Shown: positions 47,404-59,655, numbered from the stretch's first letter. The stretch is DNA of 64,000 bases from Cinnamomum chago (GCA_038049695.1 CP142451.1:32658001-32722000), one strand, 5' to 3'. Notes: generated from the letters alone by a model not told the origin. Made by a program: numbers and translations.

Positions 47404-47599
47404 AGCTCTTGATTTATAACAAACTCTTTTCTTCTTTTCTCTCTTCTTCTTTTTTTTGGTATCTCTATGTAAAACATTTTTTGTACTCTATGTACCTTTT
47501 ACTTAAATTCTTTTTGGTGAAAATAAGCAAAGGTTGGGTGAGAATGTTTATTTGAGAATTTTGATCAAAAGGTTGTCATTTTGTGAAAATCTTTTGTCA

Positions 47600-48445
47600 A
47601 AAGGGTTGTTTTGGCATGAAAGCCAGATTTTGCGGCAAAAGCCAGGGTTTTTTTTTTTTTTTTTTGTGATTTGAAAGCCGAATTTCGAGATGGCATGAAA
47701 GCCGAAATTTGGGTTTATGGCATGAGAGCCAAAATTTTGGATGGCGTGGAAGCCGAAATTTTGAGGTGGCATGAAAGCCGATTTTGGTGGCGTGAAAGCC
47801 AAATTTTGGGATGGCATGAGAGCCAAAAAAATTTTGAGATGGCATGAAAGCCGAATTTTGAGATGGCATGAAAGCCGAAATTTGGGTTTATGGCATGAGA
47901 GCCAAAGTTTTGGATGGCGTGGAAGCCGAAATTTTGAGGTGGCATGAAAGCCGATTTTGGTGGCGTGAAAGCCAAATTTTGGGATGGCATGAGAGCCAAA
48001 AAAAATTTGAGATGGCATGAAAGCCAAATTTTGAAATGGCATGAAAGCCGATTTTTTTGGGGTGGCATGACAGCCGGTTTTCGTGGCGTAAAAGCCGATT
48101 TTTTTTTAAAATGGCATGAAAGCCGAGTTTGAGATGGCATGGGAGCCAAAGATTTTTTGTGGCATGAGAGCCAAGATTTGGTTTGTCGCATGAGAGCCGG
48201 TTTTGTTTTTGGTGTAAGAACCAAATTTTGTTTTTGGCACGAAAGCCGAAATTTCTTTTTGGCATGTAAGCCAGATTTTTTGTTTTTGGCATGAAAGCCA
48301 GATTTTTTTTTTGAAAACCGAGTTTTGTTTTGTTGGCATGGAAGCCGAATTTTGATTTTTGGCATGAAAGCCGGATTTTTTATTTTTTGGCGTGAAAGCC
48401 GGATTTTTGGCATGGAAGCCGGGTTTTTTGGCGTGAAAGCCAAGT
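47600..48445. repeat. Array of about 25-bp hairpin units GGC-ATGAAA-GCC
   Basis: About 30 units, each with GGC(A/G)TG(A/G)(A/G)AGCC followed by AAATTTTG-type spacers. GGC and GCC can pair around a six-base loop in nearly all units. A higher-order repeat of about 173 bp is visible (47711 onward against 47884 onward). Minus-strand frames stay open through it because of the repeat, not because of coding. It lies in the 3' untranslated part of the element, where Ogre/Tat elements are known to carry tandem repeats that can seed satellites. Confidence 0.88.
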
Positions 48446-48461
48446 TTTTGGTTTTCAAAAA

Positions 48462-48863
48462 TGCAAGTATCGATTAAAAGTCACCTCCCTGCTGAATGGT
48501 ATTGCAAGTATCGATGGAATGTCGCCTCCTTGCTCATTCGGTTGCGAGTATCGAAGGAATGTCGCCTCCCCACGGATTTGGGTGCAAGTATCGACTAAGC
48601 GTCGCTTCCCTGCTTTTTTTCTTCAAAAATTTTGTTTTGTGGGTATCGATGGAATGTCGCTTCCCCACGATTTTTGAATTTTGAGGTTTTTTCGAACCTT
48701 TGTTTTGTTTTTTTTGTTTGTTTTGAAATTTGGGTTGTGGATATCAACTGGAACGTTGCGTTTCCACGATTTTTGAAATTTTGGGGTTTTGAAAGTATCG
48801 AATGGGGTTTGCATCCTTCCGATTTTGGGTTTTGCAAGTATCGACTAAACGTCGCTTCCCTGC
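48462..48863. repeat. Array of about 30-base hairpin units GCAAG/GTGGG-TATCGA...TCG-CTTGC/CCCAC
   Basis: Eight units at about 48462, 48503, 48544, 48583, 48639, 48737, 48791 and 48833. Typical units run GCAAG-TAT-CGA-(7 bases)-TCG-CCT-CCTTGC or GTGGG-TAT-CGA-(7)-TCG-CTT-CCCCAC. Outer and inner stems pair in most units, and one unit (48737-48766) changes both sides together (GTGGA...TCCAC and CAA...TTG). Spacers vary in length. See findings. Confidence 0.85.
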
Positions 48864-49239
48864 GGTTTTTGAAAAACCATTTTTTGTTTAAAGACACGAG
48901 GGTCGTAAATTTTGACTCAAAACCATTTTGGTGGTAAAAGTCGGGGTGGACTAGGGCTGAAATCCCTAGGTCCTGATTTTGTTTCAAACCATGAATTTTG
49001 GGTTCAAGGATCAAAAATTTTGGTCAAGTTTGGGAAGAGGCTCCTAAACTTGGATTTTTGGATTTGCTTTTTTTTTTTTTGAACAATGAAACGATGAAAG
49101 AGACATTGTTTTGAGGGGTTTTTTTTTTAGAAATTTCAACAAGAGGATGAAAATTCCAAAAGGAGTGGGTTTGACGAGCAGATACCTAGGAATAGGCTTT
49201 GGCCGTGCAGGCGTCGCTCTGACCCGATGGAAGAAGCCT

Positions 49240-52200
49240 TCAAGGGTAGTACCGCTTCAAGAACTTTCCATTGATGGGCAGCATACATCTGTCACCCTCC
49301 ATGTTTAGAAGAGCGTATGCGCCGTTGGAGAAGACTTTGTCGATGACGAAAGATCCCTCCCATTTTGGTTCAAATTTGCCTTTGGATTTGTTGGCAAAAG
49401 CCATTGGTCTTTTTACTGTAAGAACCAAGTCTCCCTTTTTGTAGGCGCGTTGTCTGACCTTCTTGTCAAAAGATCCTGCCATGCGTGCTTGGTAGAGTTC
49501 AATGCTTTGTAGAGCTTCGAGCCATCTCTCATCAAGGTTATCCAGCTCTTGGAGTCTCAATTTGACATTACTTTCTTGCGTCATGTCATTTTGCAGAGAT
49601 ACCCTTAAGGAAGGAATTTGAACTTCCAAAGGGACAACAGCTTCGCATCCATAGACCAAGGAGAATGGTGTGCTATGGGTTGGTCCTCGAACGGTTGTTC
49701 GATAGGCCCACAAAGCTTCAGGCAGTTTGTCGCCCCAATCTCTTTTGTGACTAGAGACCATTTTCTTGAGGATTTTGCAGAGCGTTTTGTTGAAAGCCTC
49801 TACTAGTCCATTCGCTGCCGGATTGTACGGAGTTGAAGGACAACTTTGGATTTTGTATTTGTCGCAGAACCTGTAGAATCGGTGATCGCGGAACTGTGGT
49901 CCGTTATCATGGACGAAACTTTTAGGTATGCCGAAGCGACAAATTATATTAGTGCGCAAGAATTGAAGGACTGACGAGGTCTTCATTTCGTTGAGCGCGA
50001 ATGCTTCTGACCACTTGGAGAAATAATCCGTAGCAGCGAAAATGAAGTGATGACCTTTGCTTGATGGGGGAGAGATAGGACCTATGATGTCCATACCCCA
50101 GGCTTCAAAAGGCCATGAGATTGCTGTAGGATGTAGCCATTCCGGAGGCATGTGGACATAATCTCCATGAACTTGGCATTGTTGGCAGCGCTTAGCAAAT
50201 TGCATTGCATCAGCCACCATGGTAGGCCAATAATAACCTAACATTTTTATCTGATCGTAGAGCTTAGGCCCAGCCTGATGGGCTCCACAAAGACCAGCAT
50301 GTACTTCTTTGAGTGTTTCCTCAGCCTCTTGTTGTGACAAGTAGCGTAGAAGTACTCCATTGTAGGATTTCTTATAAAGCATTTTTGAAGGAATATCCAA
50401 ATGAAAGTTTGGGGTTTGCCTTTGGATGCTTACCCGCTCTTTTCGATCCTCAGGTAGGATTCCGAACATGATGTAATCAATGAACGGATCCCTCCAGTCA
50501 CCGATCAGAGGTTTAAGGACGGAGATCCGACTTCCAACCACTTGGTGGCATTCAGCAACTGCTTGATGTGTGTTGAGAGGAGGGAGAATCCTTTTTTGAC
50601 ACACTGTAACTTGCATGTTTTCCCCTTCTTGGATTGCCATAGACGCAGCAAGTCCAGCCAAGGCATCTGCACGAATGTTTTCACCTCTGAGGATGTGGGT
50701 GATGTGACAGATGTCGAACTTTTGTCGAAGCGATTGTGCCTTGTTGTAGTAAGGCAACAGATCGGGCTTCCTGACTTCAAATTTCTGATTCATCTGGTTG
50801 ACGATCAGTTGAGAGTCTCCAAAAGCTTCCAGCGTAGTGATGCCGGATTCAAGGGCGAGCTCCAATCCTACGATGAGGGCTTGGTACTCAGCTGCATTGT
50901 TTGAACATGGTTCCAGTAGCGAGAATGCATGTGGAATTATGTATTTGTCGGGACTAACAAAGAGAATGCCAATTCCCGATATTTGATTTCCATTTTCATT
51001 TGTCCTGGTTGCGCCATCGAAGTACATGTGCCAGGAAGCATTTGATAAGGAAGTCTCCACACTGTAGACCGGTTCGTCTGGGAGGTCATCCCTGAGTGGA
51101 GAATCTTTAGGCAATGGATGCTCCGCGAGGAAGTCTGCTAGAGCTTGGCCTTTGATTGCTTTTTGTGGTACATACCTAATGTCAAATTGTGACAGGAGGA
51201 TGGACCATTTTGCTAGTCGGGCATTGAGAGAACCTGCTTTTGTGACAAGGACCTTTAGGAGGTTGATCCTCGAAATCAGGTACACTGTGTTGGCTAGCAG
51301 GTAAAGACGCAGTTTTTGTATGGCGAACATCACTGCCAAGCATTCTTTTTCAACTGGAGAGTAGCGATGCTCTGCACCTACCAACATGCGGCTAAGGTAA
51401 TATAGAGCAGCTTCTTTTCCCTCGTCATTCTTTTGTGCGAGTAGAGCGCCTAAAGAACAGTCAAGGGCTCTTGTGTACAAGAGGAATGGTTTTCCAGTTG
51501 TGGGGGCAGCCAACACTGGAGGTTTAGTCAGGTATGACTTGATGTCCTGGAACGCGGCTTCACATTCAGCATCCCAGACAAAATCGACACCTTTCTTCAT
51601 TAACCGAGAGAATGGACGACACTTCCCTGATAGGTTGGAGATGAACCGTCGAATGTATGCCAATCTTCCTTGGAGCCCTTTTAATTGTCTTAGGGTTCTT
51701 GGAGATGGCATTTCTAGGATAGCCTTGACTTTGATGGGGTCAAGCTCTATGCCAGCTTTCCGTACTATGAATCCAAGAAACTTACCCGATGAAACACCGA
51801 AGAAGCATTTGAGGGGATTCATTCGCAGTTTGTGTTTGCGAAGTCGGAGGAAGATTTCTCGAAGATCTTTGAGATGGTCTTCTTTTCTTTTGCTTTTGAC
51901 GGCGAGGTCATCGACATAACATTCGACCATCTTGTGCTGCATATCTTGGAAGATCTTCATCAGAGCCCTCTAATATGTAGCGCCGTCATTCTTCAGACCG
52001 AATGGCATGACAGTGTAGCAATACACGCCAAACGGGGTTCGAAATGCTGTGTGTTTTTCATCTTCAGGATGCATCTTTATCTGATTGTAGCCAGAGAAGC
52101 CATCCATGAATGTCATTCGCTCGAACCCACAGGTGTTGTCGATCATCACCTCCGGTATAGGGAGCGAGAATTCATCTTTTGGGCATGCATTGTTCAGGTC

Positions 52201-53210
52201 TCTGTAATCAATGCAGACCCTGATTTGCCCATTTTTCTTTGTCACGGGGACGATGTTGGCCAACCATTCAGGATGCTGTTCCTCACGGATGAAGCCAACG
52301 CTTTTGAGTTTTTGAACTTCTTGTTCAATTTTGTCCATCACGTCAGGACGGAACCTTCTTTGGCCTTGTTTGACAGGCTTGATATCTTTTTGAAGATTGA
52401 GTTTGTGGACTGCTATTTTGGGGTCTAAGCCAGGCATCTCAGCATAAGACCATGCAAAACAATCAACGAACTCATGAAGAAACGCGATATTCTCGGGTAA
52501 CTCATCATCCTTTATATTCTTGCTTATGAATACAGGACGTGGGTTATCAGGTGTTCCCAAGTCTATCTTTTGAACAGAATCTTCAGTTGGAAGGTTTGAA
52601 GGTGGTTCCTCCACAATATTTTCGGAGGCTTCCAGCCCAACAAAGCCTTCTGGAGTTCCAAAGGTATTTACAGACCACGGCTTTGCTTTTGTCCATGGGT
52701 CTTCTTGATTGGTACTTTTCTCAAGATTTGCTATGAGATGGTCCCAATCACCTGTTGAAACTAAGTCGAAGTAGGGCACTTCTTTTGGAGATGATGGTAC
52801 TTCTGGGCTAGAAAATCGTGTATCCGTATCATCGGTCAATTCCTCTTCATCATCCGAGAAATCATACCAATTGGGTGAGCTTCCTGAATCTTTGACGGGT
52901 GACTCTTTAAAAAGATATCCGGGGAGATCGATGTCTTCATTAATATGAGATGTTGAGGCTTGGTCGGCAAGACGACTTTGCAGCCTTTGTGTCAACTGTG
53001 TCAAGGGAGCGTCAGGATCATACCCCAGCCCATGTGAAGACTTTTCTATGTGGCGGTGGGGTTTCCAACCTTCCAGTTGACTTTTGGTCAGGGTTGGTTC
53101 CAATGGCGTGATAATACCACGGCCACCTCCCAAACCGATTGGGTTCTGAGCGTCGTAGCCCATTTTCTTCATGATAGCTTGTGCCATTGGACTATACAGG
53201 GATAGTTGAG
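49240..53210 (-). mobile_element. pol region of the giant element: RT, RNase H, second RNase H, integrase
   Basis: In element order: reverse transcriptase at about 51510-52470 (IDYRDLNNACPKDEFSLP, FMDGFSGYNQIKM, YVDD box); the gypsy-type RNase H or connection part at about 51230-51510; a second, archaeal-type RNase H at about 50630-51040 (MYFDGATRTNENG, NNAAEYQALIVGL, GDSQLIVNQ), which marks the Tat lineage; integrase at about 49330-50330 with zinc finger, MDIIGPISPP, HDNGPQF and the glutamate helix NGLVEAFNKTL, then a GPY/F-like end. Most of it reads openly; at most one or two breaks. Ogre relatives are known to join protease and RT through splicing of their RNA. Confidence 0.92.
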
Positions 53211-54896
53211 GCATACCTTCGTTTTGGAAAGGTTCAAGCGAAGAATTTGATGAAGAAACTCCCGATTTATGGAAGAAGTTGGCTTTTCTTCTGCTGATGT
53301 TACTGGAACAACGAAGGAAGCAGATGCCGGATCTTCTATGTCAACGGTTGTCTCCATCGGAGTGAGAGCGGGCTGAACTTGTTGATCATCAGCTTGGCTT
53401 GACAATGTGTCGTCTTCTGGCTCTGAGTCCGAATCCGTGTCTTGCAAGATAGACAAGAAGGAGACAGCAAACTTGCCCCCAGCCTTTTGTTTTGTCTTCT
53501 TTGCTTTGGTGGTGATCACCAGAGGCTTTGAAGACTTGAGGGAGACCATGAAGGGAGATTGATTATTCTCTTCGGTTTTGATAGAGGGTTTGTTTTCTTC
53601 CGGTGATTGCTGAGGAGCCTTGCCTTTGTCTTTCTGGAGATTTTCGGCAAAGGGTGTTGTTTCTTCCTCCCTTTCTTCTTTTTCATCTTTGTACATCTGA
53701 GCATCTGTAAAATAGACTTCTTTGCCTTTGAAGGGCTTTTTGTCTGCAAACACTCGATGTATCAAGCCGTCATTGCCAACGAACTTGATGCACTGATGTA
53801 AAGTCGAAGGGACAACACCATTCTCGTGTATCCAGGGGCGTCCGAAAAGGATGTTGTAGCATGAAGGGGTCTTTATTGCATAGACAGTGACCTCGGAGAT
53901 AAGATCACCGATTTGCAACTTGAATCTGATTTTGCCGATCGGCCTTTGAGCGCTGCCATCATATCCAAAGATGGACACAGACGTGTGACTCAGCTTGCTA
54001 GGCGGAATGCCCAGTTCTTCGAGTGCCGAAGTGGAGATGAGGTTGAGTGCAGAACCTGGATCGATCTGGATTCTGCGTACTGGCACCTCTTTGATGTACC
54101 CGGTGAAGTACAGGGGTCGGTTGTGCTTTGTCTCGCCTAGCAGGAGGTCTTCCTCGGTGAAGGCGATGGTTGCACTTGCTGCTTTTTGAACCGAGAGGCA
54201 TTCGATGCAGGATCCCTCAGTTTTCTTCTTTTCTCCTTTTGAGGGAGTTTTTGATTTTTTGACCCTATAGTCCATTTCAATTTGTAGGACTTGTGGGGCA
54301 TGTTTGTCGACATCCGCATCCAGCATTTGTAGTTCTGAAATGAGACTATCACGAGTCTGTGGTGACATTCGTAATAAGTCTAGGATGTGCAGACGTGCAG
54401 GTATGTGTTTGAAGTGCTGAATCAAGTCGTACTTGAAAGCCTCCTTGGGGCCTGCATTTTCATTATTCTTGCCACTAGGGGCGTTTACAGCTTGTTTTCC
54501 CGAAGGATTTACATAAGAAGCAGAAGGTTGGTTGTAGTTTTTGTGGTAATCCCGGCCAGAACGGGTACTTCTACCAACTTCAAGAGCTTCTGGAGAAGGG
54601 TCTTTGTTTGGAAGATCACCCTCGAGATCGAGGGGTTGTTCCTTCTCATTTGCTGAAGATGTCTCTGTGTCAGCATTGCCATCTTCAGTAATTGTGTTGC
54701 ATGGAGCATTTTCCGGGAGCAAGTCCTGAACAGCATCCAGCAACTTTCCTTCTTTATCGAATATTTTGTCGGTCCAGACATCACCGATGAGATCGGGCAT
54801 TTGGGACCAATTGACCGGATTTTCTCTGAAGAAGATTTCACCGGCTGGAATTTCTTCAAGGTGATCAGTCGGAAGAGGTTTGAGTTCCGATGTCAC
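53170..54896 (-). mobile_element. Protease region of the giant element
   Basis: A retropepsin core at about 53790-54100 (IDPGSALNLISTSALEELGI, NILFGRPWIHENG) follows an acidic linker with SGRDYHKNYNQPSASY. After the core comes a charged K/E-rich linker toward RT. The layout, with a long linker on both sides of the protease, matches Tat/Ogre polyproteins. The extent of the part is approximate. Confidence 0.88.
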
Positions 54897-55034
54897 TGTT
54901 CCAGGAGACGAAGCCTGAGAAGGTGAGGAATTATCATCCTAAGCTATTGCATTGCAAGTAACTTTGACGGAAGATGCCTCCAAGATGAACTGTTGGGAAT
55001 CAGATTCGTCCTCAGATGTAGGAGGATCATCGAT

Positions 55035-57017
55035 CTAACAGCTTTCTTCGTTTTCCGGGGTTACCGGAGGAGATTCTTGTAGATTTTCAGGAACTTCCGG
55101 TGCTGGGTTGTGACGAAGTTGATTGATGCGACCTTGTTCTTGCTCTATAGCAAGGTGCTGCAAGATCCTTGCGTATTCATCGAGATCAGGCACGGGAGCC
55201 AAATCTTCTTCTTCGTCTGCTCCTTGTGGTTCAACATGGCTGGGTTCCACTGGAGTGTTTTCTTGAACAACCTCTTGGTCTTCTTCATCATCGGACCAGG
55301 ATCCTTGCGGCTGTAATGGGTTATACCAGATTACTGGCATAAGATGAGATTCAGGGATCCATTCCTCGTCAGAGAGATATTCTCCTGTTTTGAGGGATTC
55401 TTCCCATTCATCAATGTCACTGGCGGTGTCACTGGACTCGTATCCATCCATGGGGAATCCGACCACCGAGTTGCAAGAGTATGATGCCCCTTGCATAGTT
55501 TCATCTTTGAGGTGTGGTGGCATGAAATCACCAAGAGTGAATTTTCTTGCCGCCTTTGAAGTCTTAGGAGAGGACTCTTCTGTTGTCCCCAGTGAAGCGG
55601 TAGAGGAGGTCTCTGCCTTTTCAGTGACTTCTTGCTTTTTCGGAGCTTTCTCCTGCTGTTTGAGCTTGCGGAGTTGTCTCCTGGCTTGCCTTCGCTGTCG
55701 AGCGGTTGGCTTTGTTTTGACGACCTCCCAATTTTCATCTTCTAGGATATCGGGGTGTACCCATATGGGCTGTCCGTCTGATGTTGGATATGGAACCAAC
55801 TCTTGGGACATTTGGGTCATCTTTATCACCTTGAAGGAAGTAGTGATCTTCTCTTTTGGTGATTTTTGTTTTTGTCCACACGACACCATGTTGACGGAGG
55901 CAGACCCATAGTTCTTGTCGAAGGTAATGACTTCGTTTTTCCACATCTCATTTATCTTCTCTCTCACAACAAAGCATTGATTAAGAGGATGCGAGACCAT
56001 CTGATGGTATGGACAGTACCGAGGATCGTTGGTTTTGCCAACATCGCCCGGTCTTTTGGGGTCAGGCAAGGTGAGTTTACCGTTTGCGAGAAGTGCCCCA
56101 AAAATTTCTTCAACATCTTCATTGAACGGGTATTTCTTCTCTACTCGTTCTTTGAAGGCATCAGAGAGTTCAGGCTTTTTACCTGTAGCTTTGTTTTCAG
56201 CTTTCTTTGGCGGCTGAGGAGCTGACTTGGTTTGCACATTGAGAACCTCTTTTTTCTTTAGCTTTAAGGTTGCAATGGTGGTCGGCTCTTTCTTTGATGA
56301 TTTCTGACTGTTGAGGTCTTTGATCACCGTTTCAGCCTCCATAGAAGCTTCTAGGAGTTCACCTAGGTTTTTTGATTTGTTGCCGATGATCATGGAGCGG
56401 ATTCTTGCTCTCATGTTGTTACGGCAGATGTCGACTAGCGATGCTTGTGGCAATACATCTGAGCATTTGTACGCCATTGCCTTCCACTTGTGAATGAAGT
56501 CATATGTTGACTCACTCTCTCCCTGTTTTAGGCTGCAGAGCTGCGCCATAGTAACAGGATGATCCTCACCTTTGAAGTGGGTTAGGAAGCGTGTCTCCAG
56601 CATGGCCCAATTTTGAATGGAGTCCTCCGGCAAAGTGGAGTACCAATCAAAGGCCGTACCTTTTAGGGTACTTGCAAAGAGGCGGATTTTGAGGGCATCT
56701 TGATCCGCAATAGCTCCCGTCAGGATCTTGAAATGGATGACGTGTTGTCTGGCTGAACCTTTCCCCGTATATGTTTGGAGAGTAGGTTGCTTGAATTTTG
56801 TAGGGAACGGGACCGAGTCCATCCACAAGGGATATGGTGGCTTGATCCCATGCTCCTTTAGTGTATCCTCTTCTTTTGCTTTGGCGAGGATATCGTCAAC
56901 ATCCTTTTTGGTAAGGGCGCGTGACTCACTGTTTTCCGCATTTTCCTCATCGCCTTGATGGCTCGGAGGAGCTTTATTGTTTGGTGGACGTTGGATAGTG
57001 AGAAGGAGGTTTTCCAT
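55035..57017 (-). mobile_element. gag region of the giant element
   Basis: A gag domain (PF03732 type) at about 56300-56870 has WMDSVPFPTKFKQPTLQTYT, GTAFDWYSTLPEDSIQNW and the SLKQGESESTYDFIHKWK helix. A CPYHQMVSHPLNQC zinc-binding box typical of Tat elements follows at about 55965-56010, then basic (RQRRQARRQLRKLKQQEK) and acidic tails. Length of about 660 residues fits the family. Confidence 0.9.
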
Positions 57018-57038
57018 TAGGGCCTCTATTCTCTGTTG

Positions 57039-58130
57039 TCATTGTTCCAGCTGCTGGATGCGTGCAGCTACGTCATCATGTGGTGGAGGTTGCTCAGCAT
57101 TTGTGACCAAGATGTTCACTCTTCGAGAGTCGAAAGAGGATACAGTCTTGGTGACTGAGCTGGAGCTCATTCTTTTAGATGAAGAGCTCGAGGAGTGATT
57201 ACTCCGGTGTCCTTGACTTGAAGGAGCGGGAGAATCTTCTTGATGTCTTCTTGTTCGAGTGACGCTGCGAGTCACCGGTCGTCTGACATGGATTTTAGTT
57301 GCCGACTTTTGATGTCTTCTGGTTTTTCCAACCATATGGACAACAGCAACTTGATTGGGTCTTTCTTTTTCAACCCATTTTTTGGAGACCTGAAGTGCAG
57401 AATGCTGGGTTCTTTGCTTCTCTAGTCTCTTTTGTCGATATGCCACGCGGCGGCGCATACGACGAGTAATTTGAGCTTCGGTTAGCTCTGGCTGCGCTCT
57501 GGCAATGAAGGACGTAGTCCCTGGTGCGCAGCAGCCGAGCTTGTCTTCTTTGAAGACTGGCAGGGACAAGATCCGGACGCGGTCCTTTGCCTGTCGCAGC
57601 GAAGCCTTGAATTTGGCGAGTTCGGCCCCTGTTGAGAGGAAGGGTCGACTCGCAGGAGTGCAGGCCTTTGCAGGTTCTTGCGGAGGCCTTACGATGCACG
57701 ATTTGATTTTGGGCTTGTAGGAGCAAGCCGGCTCGTGCTGAGTTGGTTTTGTTTGGCGGAGGGTAGGTTTCTCCTCTTTCATGTAAGCAAGAGGGTAGAA
57801 CCGGTTCTCCTTGAGAGGGGCCAGGTATGCTGGCTTTGCAGGTGTTTGTAACCTTCTTTGTTTGGGTGAAGGTCTTGGGGACCAAATCTTTGAGCAGACC
57901 TGGTTTCTTGTAGGTTGAGGCTTCGTGGGGTTACCACGGGCTTCAGATTTTCTGATGGCTGCCTTTGGTGTCGGAGCAGCGACATGTCCGGTGGCAGTTT
58001 TCTGCTTCTTGGCAGTTGCGGTTTCTTCTATGGGAAGTGGGAATGGTCCCGCGACCCGAAGACGATGGTCCGGGGAGTTGAGGTCGACCCGGTGTTCTGG
58101 GAGTCGCCAAGGGTGGTGATGCTTTGGCAA
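57039..58130 (-). mobile_element. Extra ORF before gag (ORF1-like), basic protein
   Basis: About 360 residues, rich in K, R, P and Q, lying directly before gag. It has a Pro/Lys/Thr-rich first half, an arginine-dense central helix (ITRRMRRRVAYRQKRLEKQR) and a Ser-rich end. No domain recognised. Ogre elements are known to carry an ORF1 of unknown role at this place, so position supports the call more than sequence does. Confidence 0.65.
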
Positions 58131-58629
58131 CTGGCAGGACGCTTGTAGGTGCGCTTGGTTTGCTTCTCTTGAAGCATCAGCTGATACTTGTTCTCATCAA
58201 AGGTGATGGTTAATGAAGTTTTCATTGTCAGCTTTTGGAAAAACTTCTGAAACAAGACCATATCCATTAGTAATCACAAGAATATGGTGATCATAAATGG
58301 AAAATACTATGGTTTCGCCTCTTCAAGTCGCCCGAGGGAACATGGCCCAGCCCAAGCAACATGAGGAAGGCAGAAAAGCCATAGAGGGCACAATTGTTCT
58401 AAACGCAAGTAGGGTCAGCTCAGAATGAGCGTCCCAGTGACTGCTAGAAGCAATTGTGAACCTTAATTCAAATTACCGAGAAGCAAAGCTCACTCAAGGT
58501 AAAATGATATAAGGTTGAGATACAAATGTGTCGGTTGCGAATACAGTAGACCCGAAAGGGCGTACTAGGACCGCTAGGCACAAATGTTGCAAATCGCATC
58601 CTTGGAAAGGACACGAGATGGGATTTTTG

Positions 58630-59470
58630 AAAGGTCAAGATTGGATTCATAAAAGAGAGCAAATGGTATTCCAATCCGAGAATGAGCTCAACATTTCTGC
58701 GAGCTCGAAATCCGAAAGGGAAGGAACCAAATTTTCTCAAGTGTGGATCCAAAAGTGACGGAAGTTTTTTTTTTTTTGAAAGTGTCAAGATTGGACTTAT
58801 AGAAGAGAGCAAATGGTATTCCAATCCGAAAATGAGCTCAACATTTCTGCGAGCTCGAAAATCCGAAAAGGAAGGAACCAGGATTTCTCAAATATGAATC
58901 CAAAAGTGATAGAAGTTTTTTTTTTTGTTTTTTTTTTTTTTTAATTTTTTTTTTAATTTTTTTTTAAGAGTTCACATAGATCTCCAATTCGATCTTATGA
59001 AACCTCAGTTGATAGATCAGCCCCCAGGTAAGGGTAGGATTACTTAATGAACCCGTTTGGAGGACCCTTGCCTAGAACAATCTAGCTGCCTCCACACTCT
59101 AGACAAGGCTTTTCTTAAATCCACTTTGGTCAAAGAACGCAATGGTGCAACCTTAGTGGCTTTTTTTTGATAGATTTTTTTTATGGATTCATAGAAGAGA
59201 GCGAATGGTGTTCCATTCTGAAAATGAGTTCAACATTTCTGCGATCTCGAAATCCGAAAAGGAATAAGCCAAAGTTTCTCAACTTAAACCCAAAAGGGAG
59301 AAATCTGAAAAAAAAAATTGTAAATCAGATTTTTTTGTGGATTCATAGAAGAGAGCAAATGATGTTCCATTCCGAAAATGAGTTCAACATTTCTGCGATC
59401 TCGAAATCCGAAAAGGAAGAAGCCAAAGTTTCTCAACTTAAACCCAAAAGAGGGAAATCTGAAAAAAAAA
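58630..59470 (-). repeat. Leader repeats of the giant element, about 130-150-bp unit
   Basis: Four copies starting near 58631, 58786, 59183 and 59333. Each has GATT..ATTCATAGAAGAGAGC, AATG.T.TTCCA.TC, GAGTTCAACATTTCTGCGA, TCGAAATCCGAAAAGGAA and a T-rich end. The copies form two pairs separated by about 270 bp of T-rich sequence. Plus-strand frames through them are not genes. Confidence 0.88.
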
Positions 59471-59632
59471 TTAAATCAGATTTTTTTTTTGAAACGGGAA
59501 AGGCTGGAAATAAACTTAAAGAAAGAAACTTCCAAAAATGCCATCTCATGTTTTTTTTTAGATGCAAGATCCAACATAGGCCACCAACTAGAATGGAGCC
59601 AAAGAATCCAAGCATTGTGTTCTCAAATGAAC

Positions 59633-59652
59633 GGGTCCCACCGGGTATGCCA
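59633..59652 (-). promoter_or_regulatory. Primer binding site of the giant element
   Basis: On the minus strand TGGCATACCCGGTGGGACCC, three bases after the 5' LTR end. It begins with TGG, complementary to tRNA CCA. I could not match it to a particular plant tRNA from memory. Confidence 0.65.
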
Positions 59653-59655
59653 GCT

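Noticed and set aside
47548-48458. Long minus-strand open frames (up to 247 residues) with repeating FHAISKFG-like peptides
   Set aside because: They follow the 25-bp DNA repeat in all three frames. Openness comes from the repeat and low stop content, with no domain.
47600-48863. Regular short repeats that resemble a CRISPR array
   Set aside because: Eukaryotic context, no unique spacers, units diverge gradually and stand inside a retrotransposon.
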